Shown here piece after piece: positions 10,492 through 21,770 of a DNA stretch of 64,000 bases. Position 1 is the stretch's first letter, and each line of letters starts with the position of its first letter. The stretch covers positions 1,674,001-1,738,000 of the forward strand of contig QYRS01000007.1 of the NCBI GenBank assembly GCA_006503535.1, given 5' to 3'. Under the pieces are notes generated by a model. That model was not told where the DNA came from. It saw only the letters and a program-made list of their open reading frames with translations, and ran no database searches. The translations under genes and the position numbers were made by a program. This stretch comes from Arthrinium phaeospermum (Eukaryota > Ascomycota > Sordariomycetes > Amphisphaeriales > Apiosporaceae).

Positions 10492-13015
10492 ATGGCAGGG
10501 AGGAAACGTGCAGCGCCTGCGAGCGCCAGGTCTACAAGATCGACGCGCACAACCCGCGCTTCGAGCAGCCGCGACGCGGTACCCGAAGTGTATCGTCAGA
10601 TGCTTACCGATGCCGAGGTCCGGCCCAATGCGACTGTCGAGTCCCCGAACGACCAGCGAAGCGTCGGAAACCTGGCGAGAGGTCCAAGCCGGCGCATCCC
10701 CCGAAGCCTTCGGCACCCGTGCCACCGAGCTCAAAGATCGTCGAGAGCGATGACGAGGATGAGGAGGAAGAAGGCATTGAATTTGAAGATGTTGGGTTAC
10801 CGGTGCCGACTGTTCAGACCATCATGCGCGACACCGACGAAGAACAAGATGATGATGATGACGAGGACGACGAGCTCGAATTCGAAAACGTAAATCTAGA
10901 CTTCTCCATCGCCGAATCGAATGCTTCGCAGGTCAATAGCGAGCCAAAGGAAATACAGCTAGACCTGACTGCGCGCGCCGACGCCATGCCCCGGCGAGCG
11001 GTTGACAGGCGGAAGCCATCAACAAAGTAGAGAAGGATCGCCGGGTTGAGATACAAGACGCATCTTCTCTGCTTGCTGTCACACGTTGCGCGAAGGAATC
11101 GATGGTGTAATGATGCCCAGGTTCAACGGTCAATGAAGAAACTTCTGACTAATAAGATGATCACCTTTTGAACCCCGGGTCGAACCTATCGCAGTTTGGC
11201 CAGACAAATTCTCTCAAGGAAGGGCTGAAGCAGCTGGAAGCCATGTTCAAGACGGAGTACACGATTACAGAACGCGGAATGCGCCGTGCTCTCTGGGCTG
11301 ACAGCGAAGAACATCTGAAAAATGTATGCTCCCTAGCGTGACGGCATCATGAGCACAGAAGCTAACGGGGTGCTGTACTAGTATCAACTTCCAGATGATG
11401 TAGAGACGGTGACGGAGAGGTCGGACTTTCGCGAGATAGCTGAATCACTGAAGGGATCGCGTGATGTTGGAGCACAGCTATACTGTGCGCTACTTCGCAG
11501 CGCTGGGGTCGAAGCCAGACTAGTCTGCTCTCTCCAGCCCCTGTCTTTTGCTCCCGGCGGTCCCTATGTCGAAGCCCCCAAGTCGAAGAAACCTGTCCGC
11601 CGAAGAACGGCTTGCACGTCAACCGAAATATGACAGTAGCTTCGAAACTCCGGGGATCGACAAAAACGCCCCTTCCGCGCTCCGTCGCCTTGGTCACCCG
11701 AGCGCGGCATCGTGGCAATTTCCCTCGATGGCTGCGGCGAGTACCCCACCGTACAGGAGACGCCCAAGAAGATCCGCGAGTGTTCGTTTCCCATCTACTG
11801 GGTTGAAGTGCTGGACGTGGCACATCAGAAATGGCAGCCTGCAGATCCCCTTGTAACGCACTCATTCTGGAAACCAAAGGTCTTTGAGCCACCAGCAAAT
11901 GAACGAGATAATTGCATGACATATGTGGTGGCATTCGAAGCCGATGGTTCAGCCGTAGACGTTACGCGCCGCTATGCGAAGGCCTACAATGCCAAAACGC
12001 GGAAAATGCGCATCGAGAGCATTGCGGCCAATGGCGAAAGATGGTGGCGCAAAGCACTTAAAGCATATAGCCGAGGCTACACGACGGATGTGGACCAGAT
12101 CGAGAGCAACGAGCTTGCGGCGGCAGAGGCGAGAGAACCCATGCCTCGGAATGTGGCGGATTTCAAAGACCACCCTATATACGCACTGGAGAGACATCTA
12201 CGACGAAACGAAGTTCTAATCCCCGGGGCGCAAGCCGCCGGGACAGTAGGCGCCGGTAGTAAAGGCCCTCTGGAGAGGATCTATCGTCGAAAGGATGTGC
12301 GCATAGCTCGCACAAGGGAGAAGTGGTATCGCATGGGACGGGAAGTCCCGGGGATGAGATACCAGTCAAAGTATTGCCGAAGAGGGCGAAGAAGCAGATG
12401 GACGTTTTCGGCGACGAAGAGGACGACGAGGGCGAAGGCGGCGAAGTGGGCACGTCGATCTTCACAATGGAGCAAACAAAACTCTACGAGCCACCACCGG
12501 TCGTGAACGGTGTTATACCGAAGAACCGCTTCAAAAATTTGGATGTCTACGTGCCCAGCATGGTCCCGAAAGGGGGTGCTTATGTGGCGGACGATCTGGC
12601 GACCCATGCCGCCTACGTCCTCGGCATAGACTACGCGCCGGCATTGACGGGATTTCAGTTCAGAGGCAGGAAGGGCACAGCAGTTTTATACGGAGCGGTC
12701 GTGGCCGCGGAACATGAAGAGGCGGTCCGGGCGGTGATCGAGGGGCTCAGAGACGTGGAGGCCGATATGGAGCGCGAGCGGAGGACACGCGAAGTGCTCA
12801 AGATGTGGAAACGATTCTTGATGAACCTGCGCGTGCGGCAAAGGATATGGGCAGGCGTGGAGGAAGGCGCAGAGGATAAGATGGACCAAGGCGAGGTGGA
12901 GAAGATCGCCGAAGAGGAGGCCCGGAAGGCAGAAGAACACGCGGAGGAGTCTGAGGCTGAGGGCGGATTCATTGTGGACGACGACGATGACTATGGTGGT
13001 GGAGGTTTTCTTTGA
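10492..13015 (+). CDS. RAD4: DNA repair protein RAD4 / XPC homologue
   Basis: Damage-recognition factor of nucleotide excision repair, acting in the nucleus with a Rad23 partner. An acidic, low-complexity N-terminus (EEEEGIEFEDV, DEEQDDDDDEDD) is followed by the transglutaminase-like half (KTHLLCLLSHVARRNRW, then QLYCALLRSAGVEARLV). PIYWVEVLDVAHQKWQPADP follows, then the beta-hairpin domains (HPIYALERHLRRNEVL, NRFKNLDVYVPSMVPKG, TGFQFRGRKG). The C-terminus is charged; stop at 13013-13015. One intron is clear at 11324-11381. Frame changes near 10650, 11013, 11053, 11167 (TTTTT read as TTTT), 11590, 11750 and 12350 prevent a single translation. About 840 aa if repaired, normal for the family. 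Confidence 0.92.
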
Positions 13016-14712
13016 AAGATAGCGTGCCGAGACTTGGCCCCTTCCATTTACGGGGACATGGTCCTCCTAGCTGAACTGACCGCCCAATGCATTTTCCAAT
13101 TCGACTACGGAGTATAGAGTAGTGCCTACGCGTCCACAGATGCCCCGCGAAATATTACATAGCTCATGTAAGGCACAAAGCATCGCATCGTCGTGCAGAC
13201 TCTTTACCGACCCTGATGTACGGGAAGATACTCCGTACACCATGGATGAATTGTTCAAGATGTGTAGAGTACGAAGTAAGCCTTAGCAAAACGTATTGCA
13301 GAGTCGTGAACGTCACTGCGACAGGGGCAGTCTGCGCTATTGGCTGTGTACGAATTCCCCAAGACTCGTGGCTGGTCTGGGCACAATCTCGGCTGCTGCC
13401 TAATCGTGCTACCTAGTCTGAAACGATGGATGGTTACCGAGTCAGATGCTGTTACATATGTTTGCAGCCGAATGCGAGCCGAATGCACGCGAATATTATG
13501 TGAGAGGTGAGAGAGTGAGAGAGAGAGCAGTATCAATATCAAGCAGCCATTGCATACAGTTCACAGAATGGGCCTATAAATAGACTCGGCTATGAAAGTC
13601 TACCGGGCCGTTGAGTATGTATGCGGTTTGTTTGTTTCCTACCTAGCAGAAGTTAACAATGGATAGATTAAGTTAGGTTCAGATAGCTACCCGAGCAACC
13701 CGAGCGAATAGGTTCAACAACAGATACATGGGATGTATGTGAAGCTGCAAACATCAGTACATAATGTGCCACAAGCGGGAAAGAAGATGAAGATGAGAAC
13801 TAAAGAACCAGGTGTTGCTTGCATGCTGCACTAGTAAGCAATCCGCTGCAAGCGTAGTGTTGGTCCAGGTGAGATGCGTACGAATCCGACTCTTGGTCGT
13901 TCTGGTTTGGTGTTCTTCAGTGGTTCTTGGGGGATTTTGGGATCCTCCCCAGGCTACAGTACAGGCGCCCAAGCTCCCAAGCGAGGGCCATGTCTGGTTC
14001 TAAGCGATAGGCCGATTCCCGAGACCCGAGATTGGGTCAAGAACCCCATATTTTGCCAAAAGCCCATCCTTCGAAACCCATTTTTGCCTCTGCGACTCGC
14101 GGACTGCCTTCCGCGTCTGGTAGGCACTGCGCGCGGCGAGGCGACGCTGCATCAGCCGTGCTGCAGGCTGCCCATGCCCGCCCTGGTGGGCTTTAATCGT
14201 CGCATTGTAACCCAAGCCAGCCAATCGTCTAAGTATAAGTACAGTAAGTTTGTTTGTGTTTTGTATAGTTCCCCGTGTGACAACGGCTGTCTGTCCATTG
14301 CGACCTCTTTTCCCTCGTCTTCTCATCCTTCTTGTTTGTTTGCTTGCTGTTCCGAGAAGAAAGCTGCAGTCCACGCCAAGCAGCTTCGACATTGGCAATA
14401 CGACCACTACGATTGTCAGCATCCACAGCCACCCTCGGCGCAAAAGTCTTGACGTAACTAGTTTCTGGATCGCGAATATCCCGTACGGCGGTCGTCATTG
14501 AATAGCCGCAGTTGACTTCATTCTTCCTCTTTACATTGTTGCCCATCATGGTTTCCAGCTCGGTCGTCTAGAGGTCGACGTCCCGTCATATTCCATCCGA
14601 CGGTTAGGCTGACTGACCGTTGTCCTGTCGCGACGCCGCAATTTTTTGGGGTTGGACATTGATTATCTCCGAGAGTCCCGACCGTTCGCGCGCCGCCCAG
14701 CAGCAGGCAGGC
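13016..14712. other. intergenic region and leader upstream of the ABC transporter
   Basis: No gene seen in 1.7 kb. Two copies of the recurrent 9-mer lie at 13106-13114 (TACGGAGTA) and 13229-13237 (TACTCCGTA). A GA-rich run lies at 13500-13530. A consensus TATAAATA stands at 13575-13582, and a weaker TATAAG near 14235 is closer to the ABC start. Which one is used cannot be told from sequence. Confidence 0.45.
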
Positions 14713-17700
14713 ATGGCGTTCCTTAGTCAAACCTGGACTTTAACGTCCAAAAATTTCAAAATCGTATTCGTGCGACATTCATTCGCCACAGTAATAAGGG
14801 CCTTCGTGCTGCCGATTCTGCTGGCTGCGTTTCTGAGCTTCGCTCGTAATCTATTCGTTCCTCCGGCTGTATCGGTATCCAAGACATTCACAATGTGCGG
14901 TCGCTCCCGGAAGCGTTGGACTACGCCAGCGGCACAGATCGGGAACCGTTGTTTTCGTAAACAACGGGCATGCCGGAGGTGCTGGCTGCGTTTCTGAGCT
15001 TCGCTCGTAATCTATTCGTTCCTCCGGCTGTATCGGTATCCAAGACATTCACAATGTGCGGTCGCTCCCGGAAGCGTTGGACTACGCCAGCGGCACGATC
15101 GGGAACCGTTGTTTTCGTAAACAACGGGCATGCCGGAGGTGATATCGACCGGGTGATTGACAAGGTCGCCGATGTAGTTACAGGCGCTGGAAAGAACGCA
15201 ACAAGGTTATCGGACCCGGCAGATATCGGCTTTATCTGCAAAAGTAGTCTGCGCGCCGTGACAGGCTGTTATGGAGCTGTGGTCTTCGAATCCTCGCCTA
15301 CCGAAGGCTCGAGGCAGATATGGAACTACACGCTTAGAGCAGACGGCGCTCTCGGTAACAAAATCGACACCACGAAAGATACCAACGATGCCGAGATATA
15401 CGCCTTGCCGTTGCAGAAGGCAGTTGATTCAGCAATCGGGGGGCTCACTGGACGCTCTTTGCCCACCGAAACCCGCGAATACGCATTTACCTCAATGACC
15501 CAGGAGGAGCGCGCCGAGCAAGTCCGGCAACTCTACCAGCAGGCTCTCGTCAATTTCCTAGCGGTCGCCTTCATTGCCACCATCATTGGCGTTTGCTACC
15601 ACATGACGGGCTTCATGGCCACGGAGCGTGGAGATTGGCATGTCCCAGCTGCTTGACGCCATGATGCCGACCAAGCGCCTGTGGGAAGCTCAAGTCGCCA
15701 GACTGCTCTCCCATCACATTGCGTTCACGGTTGTATATCTTCCTGGTTGGATTATTGCCGCCATCATCATAGGGCGCGGTGTTTTCGCTTCGTCCAATGT
15801 CGGTCTGCTGATTGTCCATTTCCTCCTTTCCGGTTTGGCATTGGCATCTTTGTCAATTTTCGGCTCGGCCTTTTTCAAAAGTCACAGCTGTCGGTGTAGT
15901 GAGCACGATTGCCTACATTCTTCTGGCCATCCTTGCGCAGGCACTCACAGCACCCAGCACTGCTGCAGTCATTGTCTTGAGCTTGCTGTTCACGCCTTGC
16001 AATTTCGTATGGTTCCTTACGTATGTCGCCCGTTACCAAAAGCATTCGTGGCCTGCGGATCTGGTGCACTCCTCCTGATAGTCCCTGGGAACTTCCCGGC
16101 ATTGTATTCTGGGTCTTCCTGGTTATACAAATATTTGCGTACCCTGTATTGGGTGCTTATTTGGAGAGGGTCTTGCATGGCTCAACAACAAAGGGGCGGA
16201 CCATCCTTCGTGGACAAGATGCTGCCAGTGCACCCCAAGCGGCTGTTCGCCTCGAGAAGTTCACCAAGATTTACAAGCCCAGCGGTCTCAGGCGTCTCTT
16301 CAACTTCATTTCCCCTGCCCCTGAGCCTGTCGTTGCAGTCAATGAACTAACCTTGAGCGCTGGGAGAGGCCAGATTCTTGCCCTCCTTGGCGCAAACGGG
16401 TCAGGAAAGAGCACGACGTTGGACTCTATCGCTGGAATCAGCAAGCTGTCAAGCGGTAACATCACTATAGATGGTACTGGTGGCCTCGGAATCGCACCTC
16501 AGAAGAACGTGCTTTGGGACGAGCTTACTGTCTTTGAACACATTCAAATTTTCAACCGCCTAAAGGCCCCTGGAAATAAATCATCAAAAGCGGAGATCAA
16601 AGAGCTGGTTCATGCTGTTGACCTTGAGCTCAAGATCAAGGCCATGTCGAAAACCTTATCCGGTGGACAAAACGAAAATTGCAGCTGGGTATGATGCTGA
16701 CGGGAGGGTCTGCCGTATGCTGTGTTGACGAGGTCTCATCTGGAATCGACCCCTTATCTCGCCGCAAAGTCTGGGACATTCTCCTCGCTGAGCGAGGCAG
16801 ACGTACCATAATCATGACGACACATTTCCTGGACGAGGCCGATCTCCTCGCAGATCAGCTTGCTATCCTCTCAAAGGGCACGTTGCGTGCCCAAGGTTCT
16901 TCTGTGGAACTCAAGGACCGTTGGGCGCCGGGTACCGCATCCATGTTTTCAATGCCCAAGATATTAAGAACCCCCCAGTTGAGGGCGTCACCATGAAGAT
17001 CGGGTTCGATGTCATCAGCTACATCGCCAAGTCTTCGGCTGCCGCTGCCGAAGTGATCCGGACGTTGGAGGCGGCAGGTATAAGCGACTACAAGTACTCT
17101 GGACCAACCATCGAAGACGTTTTCCTGCAGGTAGCCGAAGAAGTCCACGGCGAAGACTTCTCCAAGCTGCAAGCATCAGCAGATGGCATAAGCGACGACA
17201 AGCAAGTGAGCTCAGAAATGTGCAAGCAGTCGATGGCCCTGAAAAGGAAGGATAGCCTGGCCTTGCTCTCTGGGAAGCCAATTGGGTTTGGCCGCCAGCT
17301 GACTGTTTTGTTCAAGAAAAGGATCACGATTCTCAAAACGAACTGGTTCCCTTACTTTGCAGCGTTCTTCATTCCCATTGTGGCAGCAGGGTTGGTCATG
17401 CTCTTCATCACGGGCCAAAGTCAAATCGGCTGCACTCCCTCCGATCAGAGCTCGTCAAGATCAGACAGTAACGCCCAGGATTTGTACAACAACATTACCC
17501 TCGCCATTGGTCCCGCTTCCCGAGCAACCAACAAGACCTCACAAGGCTGTTTGCCCCTATCCTGTTTCCGGACATCCTCCTAGCCTTTTGGCGGCGGCGG
17601 CGGCGGGCTCAGATGACAATGGTACTACCCCTGAGAGCTTTCTGAAGAAGCTCACCGTCGTCAACTCTCTGAGCGAGTTCATGACAATATTGAGCAGCAC

Positions 17701-19617
17701 CGTAAAAACGTGACGCCAGGCGGTTTTTGGCTCGGCGATTCCAACTCTGTGCCTACCCTTGCCTACAAGGCCGAATTTGCCGACTTGTACAGCTCCGTGG
17801 CGACTCAAAATCTCCAGAACGTGATGCTGGTCAACGCTACTATTGCCACCACTTTTAAGCCCTTCGACAGTCCCTTCGCCCCGGGTATGGGGAACTCGCT
17901 TCAGGTCCTCGTCTACATGTGTCTGGCCTTGTCTGCTTTCCCCTGCCTTCTTCGGGCTCTACCCCAATATTGAGCGGCGGAACAATGTTCGAGGTTTGCA
18001 ATACTCCAATGGTGTTCGGTCACTGCGTTCGTTATTATTATTTTCGCAACGCTCTCCAGCGTTTGGTACCATGTTGCATACTGTAAGTCGGTTCTCTATG
18101 AGGTTTGTCCTCTTTCGGTATCCAGTGCTAACGGCCCCCAGTGTTCCTCATCTTCATGCTGTACGGTCTGGCCTCCACGCATATGCCTTCGCTGCGGTGG
18201 ACGGTAGTCGGTTTCCTGATCTACTTGATCGCGTACCTTTGCGTCATCATATGCTCCGGCCAACAAAATCGATGAGGATATCAACCTGGCGCACTTCATC
18301 ATTTCCGCCTTCATCCCCATAGGTTCCATCGTTCGTACACTGTTCGCGCTCAACCTGTTTTCGGCTGCGTGCGATGGTTTCCAGCTGGCACCCAATCCGT
18401 CTGCCATAACTGTCTATGGAGGGCCAATGGTATGACAGTGTGCTGGACTCAGTATCTTTCACAAGTTCACGCGGAAACCCATCGAGCCCAAGGCTGACGA
18501 GACGCATTCTGATGAGGAGGTTGCCAATGAGCTAACGCGCGTAACAACCTCGTCTAGAGAGTCGGATGGGCTGCAGGTTGTGCACCTGACAAAAACTTTC
18601 AAGAAGAACACAGCTGTGGACAATGTCACATTTGGTGTGCAGCACAGCGAAGTATTCGCGCTCCTTGGGCCCAATGGAGCGGCAAGTCGACAACTATTCT
18701 CTTATCCGTGGAGACATTCAACCAAGCCGCAACGGCGGCGACATATTCGTCGAGAATGTTTCCGTCAGCAAGAAACGCGCGGCAGCTCGGGCTAACCTGG
18801 GCGTGTGCCCGCAGTTTGATGCTATTGATTCCATGACGGTGCTTGAGCATCTACGTTTCTATGCGAACATCAGGGGTATACCCGATGTTGACCACAACGT
18901 TCGAAACGTGATCCGCGCCGTCGGCCTCGAGGCATTCTCGACCCGCCAGGCCCACGCTCTGTCGGGAGGCAACAAGCGCAAGCTCTCGCTCGGCATCGCG
19001 CTGATGGGCAACCCGTCGGTCGTCCTGCTCGACGAGCCCTCGTCCGGTCTCGATGCGGCGGCGAAACGAATCATGTGGAAGACGCTGGCCAGCATCGTGC
19101 CCGGCCGGTCGATCCTCCTCACGACACACAGCATGGAAGAGGCCGACGCCCTGGCCAACCGCGCCGGTATCCTCGCCAAACGCATGCTGGCCATGGGCCC
19201 GGTGGAGAATCTGCGCCAGCGCTTCGGCGACGCGCTCTACGTCCACCTCGTCAGCCGCACGCGCCCCACTCGACGCCGGAGGAGATGGAGCGCGTCAAGG
19301 ACTGGGTCAAGCGGACGTACCCCGGCGCCGACGTGGAGGAGAAGACGTACCACGGACAGCTGCGCTTCTCCGTCCCTGCGAGCGCCGTGCTCGCAGATGG
19401 TAGAGGAGGGGACACCAGTCAAGTCGATCAGAGGAGCGCCGTCGGCCACCTGATCGTCCAGCTGGAGGAGCAGAAGGAGAGCCTCGGCATCGAGCACTAC
19501 AGCGTCAGCCCTACCACCCTGGACCAGGTCTTCTTGACCATCGTCGGCCAGCACAATGTTAAGGAGGAGGGCCACGAGGAGACGAAGCAGAAGAGCTGGT
19601 GGCGGTGCGGGATGTAA
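14713..19617 (+). CDS. ABCA-type full ABC transporter (TMD-NBD-TMD-NBD)
   Basis: Membrane ATPase of the ABCA subfamily, likely moving lipids or other hydrophobic molecules. The first membrane helix follows the start at 14713 (AFVLPILLAAFLSFARNLFV). A soluble loop and several helices follow (15540-16150). NBD1 has Walker A GANGSGKST (16395-16420), LSGGQ (near 16665), Walker B CCVDEVSSGID and H-loop TTHFLDEADL. TMD2 spans about 17280-18330, with an intron at 18083-18141. NBD2 has Walker A GPNGA.KST (near 18670, one G missing), LSGGNKRK, VVLLDEPSSGLD and TTHSMEEADA. Stop at 19615-19617; about 1,600 aa. Frame changes are numerous (near 15640, 15890, 16670, 16920, 17530, 18690 and others), and a 161-bp tandem duplication lies at 14820-15140. 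Its acyltransferase and GMC neighbours are compatible with export of a modified metabolite, but this is inference. Confidence 0.9.
14820..15140. repeat. 161-bp near-exact tandem duplication inside the ABC transporter
   Basis: 14820-14980 (starting GCTGGCTGCG, ending TGCCGGAGGT) is repeated at 14981-15140. The copies differ by one base: CACAGATC versus CACGATC near 14935 and 15096. The unit includes part of the first membrane helix, is not divisible by three, and would put a second helix fragment out of frame. Family members have one copy of this region. Confidence 0.95.
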
Positions 19618-19873
19618 TGCCGGACCGACCATTCTGCGGGTGTATAAAGAAAGTATAGACCTACCATCTAGAGGGGGTTGCCGTCTAAGTCCTCGAGATC
19701 GTCGAGCAGTAACATCGTCTCGATATGGTTGCGGACGACTGTACATAATAACAGCATACAAGCGCATTAGACATAGATCTCAATATTCAAAGCATGCATA
19801 CACATACATAGTACTAATCTCTGCAATCTCAGAAGGGTTTAGCTTTTGTGTTGCAACCTTTCTTGCTTCCACC

Positions 19874-21390
19874 TTATCCCACGTATCGTCCATACCTAGC
19901 CAACTCGCGATCCTCCCGCATTCGTGCCATGTCCTCCCGGCGCAAGCAGGCCAGCACTGCGATCCCTCCGTCGGGCCGCCTCGGCATCAAATACACCAGG
20001 CCCTCCCAAGCGTCGTCGATGAACACCGGCCGCTGCACCACCGCCGGCCCACCCAGCACCAGCCCCGGGAGATGCCTGCTCGATCCACCACCATCGCCAT
20101 CACCAGAGTCCACGGTAACTTCTCCAAAGTCGAAGTCGTAGCACGACTCCTTAGCCCACGAGCTCAGGTTCACGCCCGTCGACGGGTCCAAAACCATTGC
20201 TGCTGCCGCTGTTATCGTCGTTGCTCCTAACCATGGCCCTGGCCAGCTTGGTGGCATGCGCGCAGATCCCGTCGCGCACCTCATCGGATCGCAGACGGCG
20301 CGCAGTGAGGCGGCGATGGCGCCCAGGGGCTTGTTCGCGAGGGACGCTGCGTCGGAGGTGCTGGATACTTTGCACGCGGCGTCGCCGGGGTAGGCGCGCG
20401 GCAGGCCGGGGACGTAGTTGCGAGCGTCGACGGTGCGGGTCAGCGTGGTGGTTGTTGGCTCCGTGGAGGGGAGTGACGAGGCTGATAGGTGGGGAGGCGG
20501 GAGCGCGTGATGGACTGCCAGAGGAGGGCGCTTAGGCGTCGTCTGTGGATATGAATGGGATATGTTCTCCTTCTTCTTCTTGTACCGAGGGCATCGTGGC
20601 TGAGGCGGCGGTCTTGAGGGCTTGTAGGGCTGGGCTGGGGAAGACGAAGGTGGACCAACGTATTGACGTTTGCGGGGGTCGTCGTTGCTTTTCTGGGTGG
20701 TCTGCTGCTGCTCGCCGCCGCCGACGGTGTATTCGTCTGGTCGTCCTTATCCCCTGTCAAGTAGGCGGTGGACTCTTTGGGATCCTTTAATATTTCCTCG
20801 TCAGAGACGTCGAGGAGGGGCAGGAGGATATCGCTTCTCGACATGTTGCCCGTCGAGAGCTCCTCGGCAGTGAAGGGCTCTCCGCGACACGCCTTCGCCA
20901 GGAGGCGGATCATCTGGGCCTGGCCCGCCATGTCCATGCAGCTGTGCAGGCCGTTCATCACGAGCAAGAGTCCACCGGGCACTAGGTTCGCCTGCAGCAG
21001 AAACACGGGTGTTGCCGGTCCGGTGGGATGGCGAAACGTACCACACGGAGCGAGAATCGACTCGTCCAACATAGAGGCGGGAATGCCGCCGCCGCCGCTG
21101 CCTCCTGAGTGCAAGTATCCTGCTATCCAGGGCGGGAAGTCCTGCCGTAGATCATTGGCCGTAATCGAGGGGGTTTCTCTGTAGGGTCTGATTCTGAAGA
21201 TGCCGTCGTCGTCTCGGACGACTTGGCCGGCAATCCAAGGGAAGCCGCGTGTCAGCCGTTCCAGACCGACTTGCAAGTGTGCGAGAACGGATTCCTCGCT
21301 GACATGCTGCTCATCGCAGGGGAAGCCAAAGCAGATTGGTGTGTATATTTGGCTGTGTCTCGGGTGTTGGCTGAATATGTCCAGACACAT
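19874..21390 (-). CDS. BAHD-type acyltransferase (trichothecene 3-O-acetyltransferase-like family)
   Basis: CoA-dependent acyltransferase that acylates a hydroxyl or amino group of a small molecule; substrate unknown. The N-terminus (MCLDIFSQHP, then QIYTPICFGFPCDE) fits the fungal subfamily. The catalytic HxxxD motif is HSCMD (about 20930-20945) in a context reading VMNGLHSCMDMAGQ. Near the C-terminus CYDFDFGEV takes the place of the structural DFGWG motif, followed by PVFIDDAWEGLVYLMPRR. Intronless, about 490 aa. Frame changes occur around 20660 and at two or more sites between 20480 and 20190, so the middle must be read in several frames. The ATG at 21390 directly follows an in-frame TAG, supporting it as start unless an intron precedes. 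The family name does not imply that a trichothecene is made here. Confidence 0.82.
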
Positions 21391-21770
21391 CTAATGAGTT
21401 TGATGCCATCGTAGAAGTATCGTTCCAAATTATCTAACATGCACAAGGTCAATCATTGTGGGTGTCCAAGCCACAAATGTGCGTCTTCCTTGCAATAAAT
21501 TGGTGAGAGGTAGGCCGGCGGATCGTCAGTACAAGTCTAGGATACTATCCATTCGAAAGCGGTGCCGAAACGGGCAAGTTGGGCCGGGTACGGCTCGGAT
21601 TAGCTCAGTTGAACGTCATTGAACTCCTGCCAAAAACAACCCGTCTTGTTGATTGCAAATCCAACCCTTTACTTGATAAATCGAAAGTCAGGAAAGAGTC
21701 GCAGGATCTTGTATTACTCTCATAAATCGCATTTCTTCTATCAAGCATCAAGTCAATCAGTCTAATTTAG
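21391..21770. other. intergenic region between acyltransferase and GMC oxidoreductase
   Basis: 380 bp without a recognisable gene. It should contain the acyltransferase promoter and the GMC 3' UTR. Only short open frames are present. Confidence 0.5.

Noticed and set aside
1..21390. Pseudogene cluster interpretation
   Set aside because: HMG-CoA synthase, dihydroorotase and RAD4 would all have to be dead while keeping full conservation between the breaks; one-base homopolymer errors explain the pattern better.
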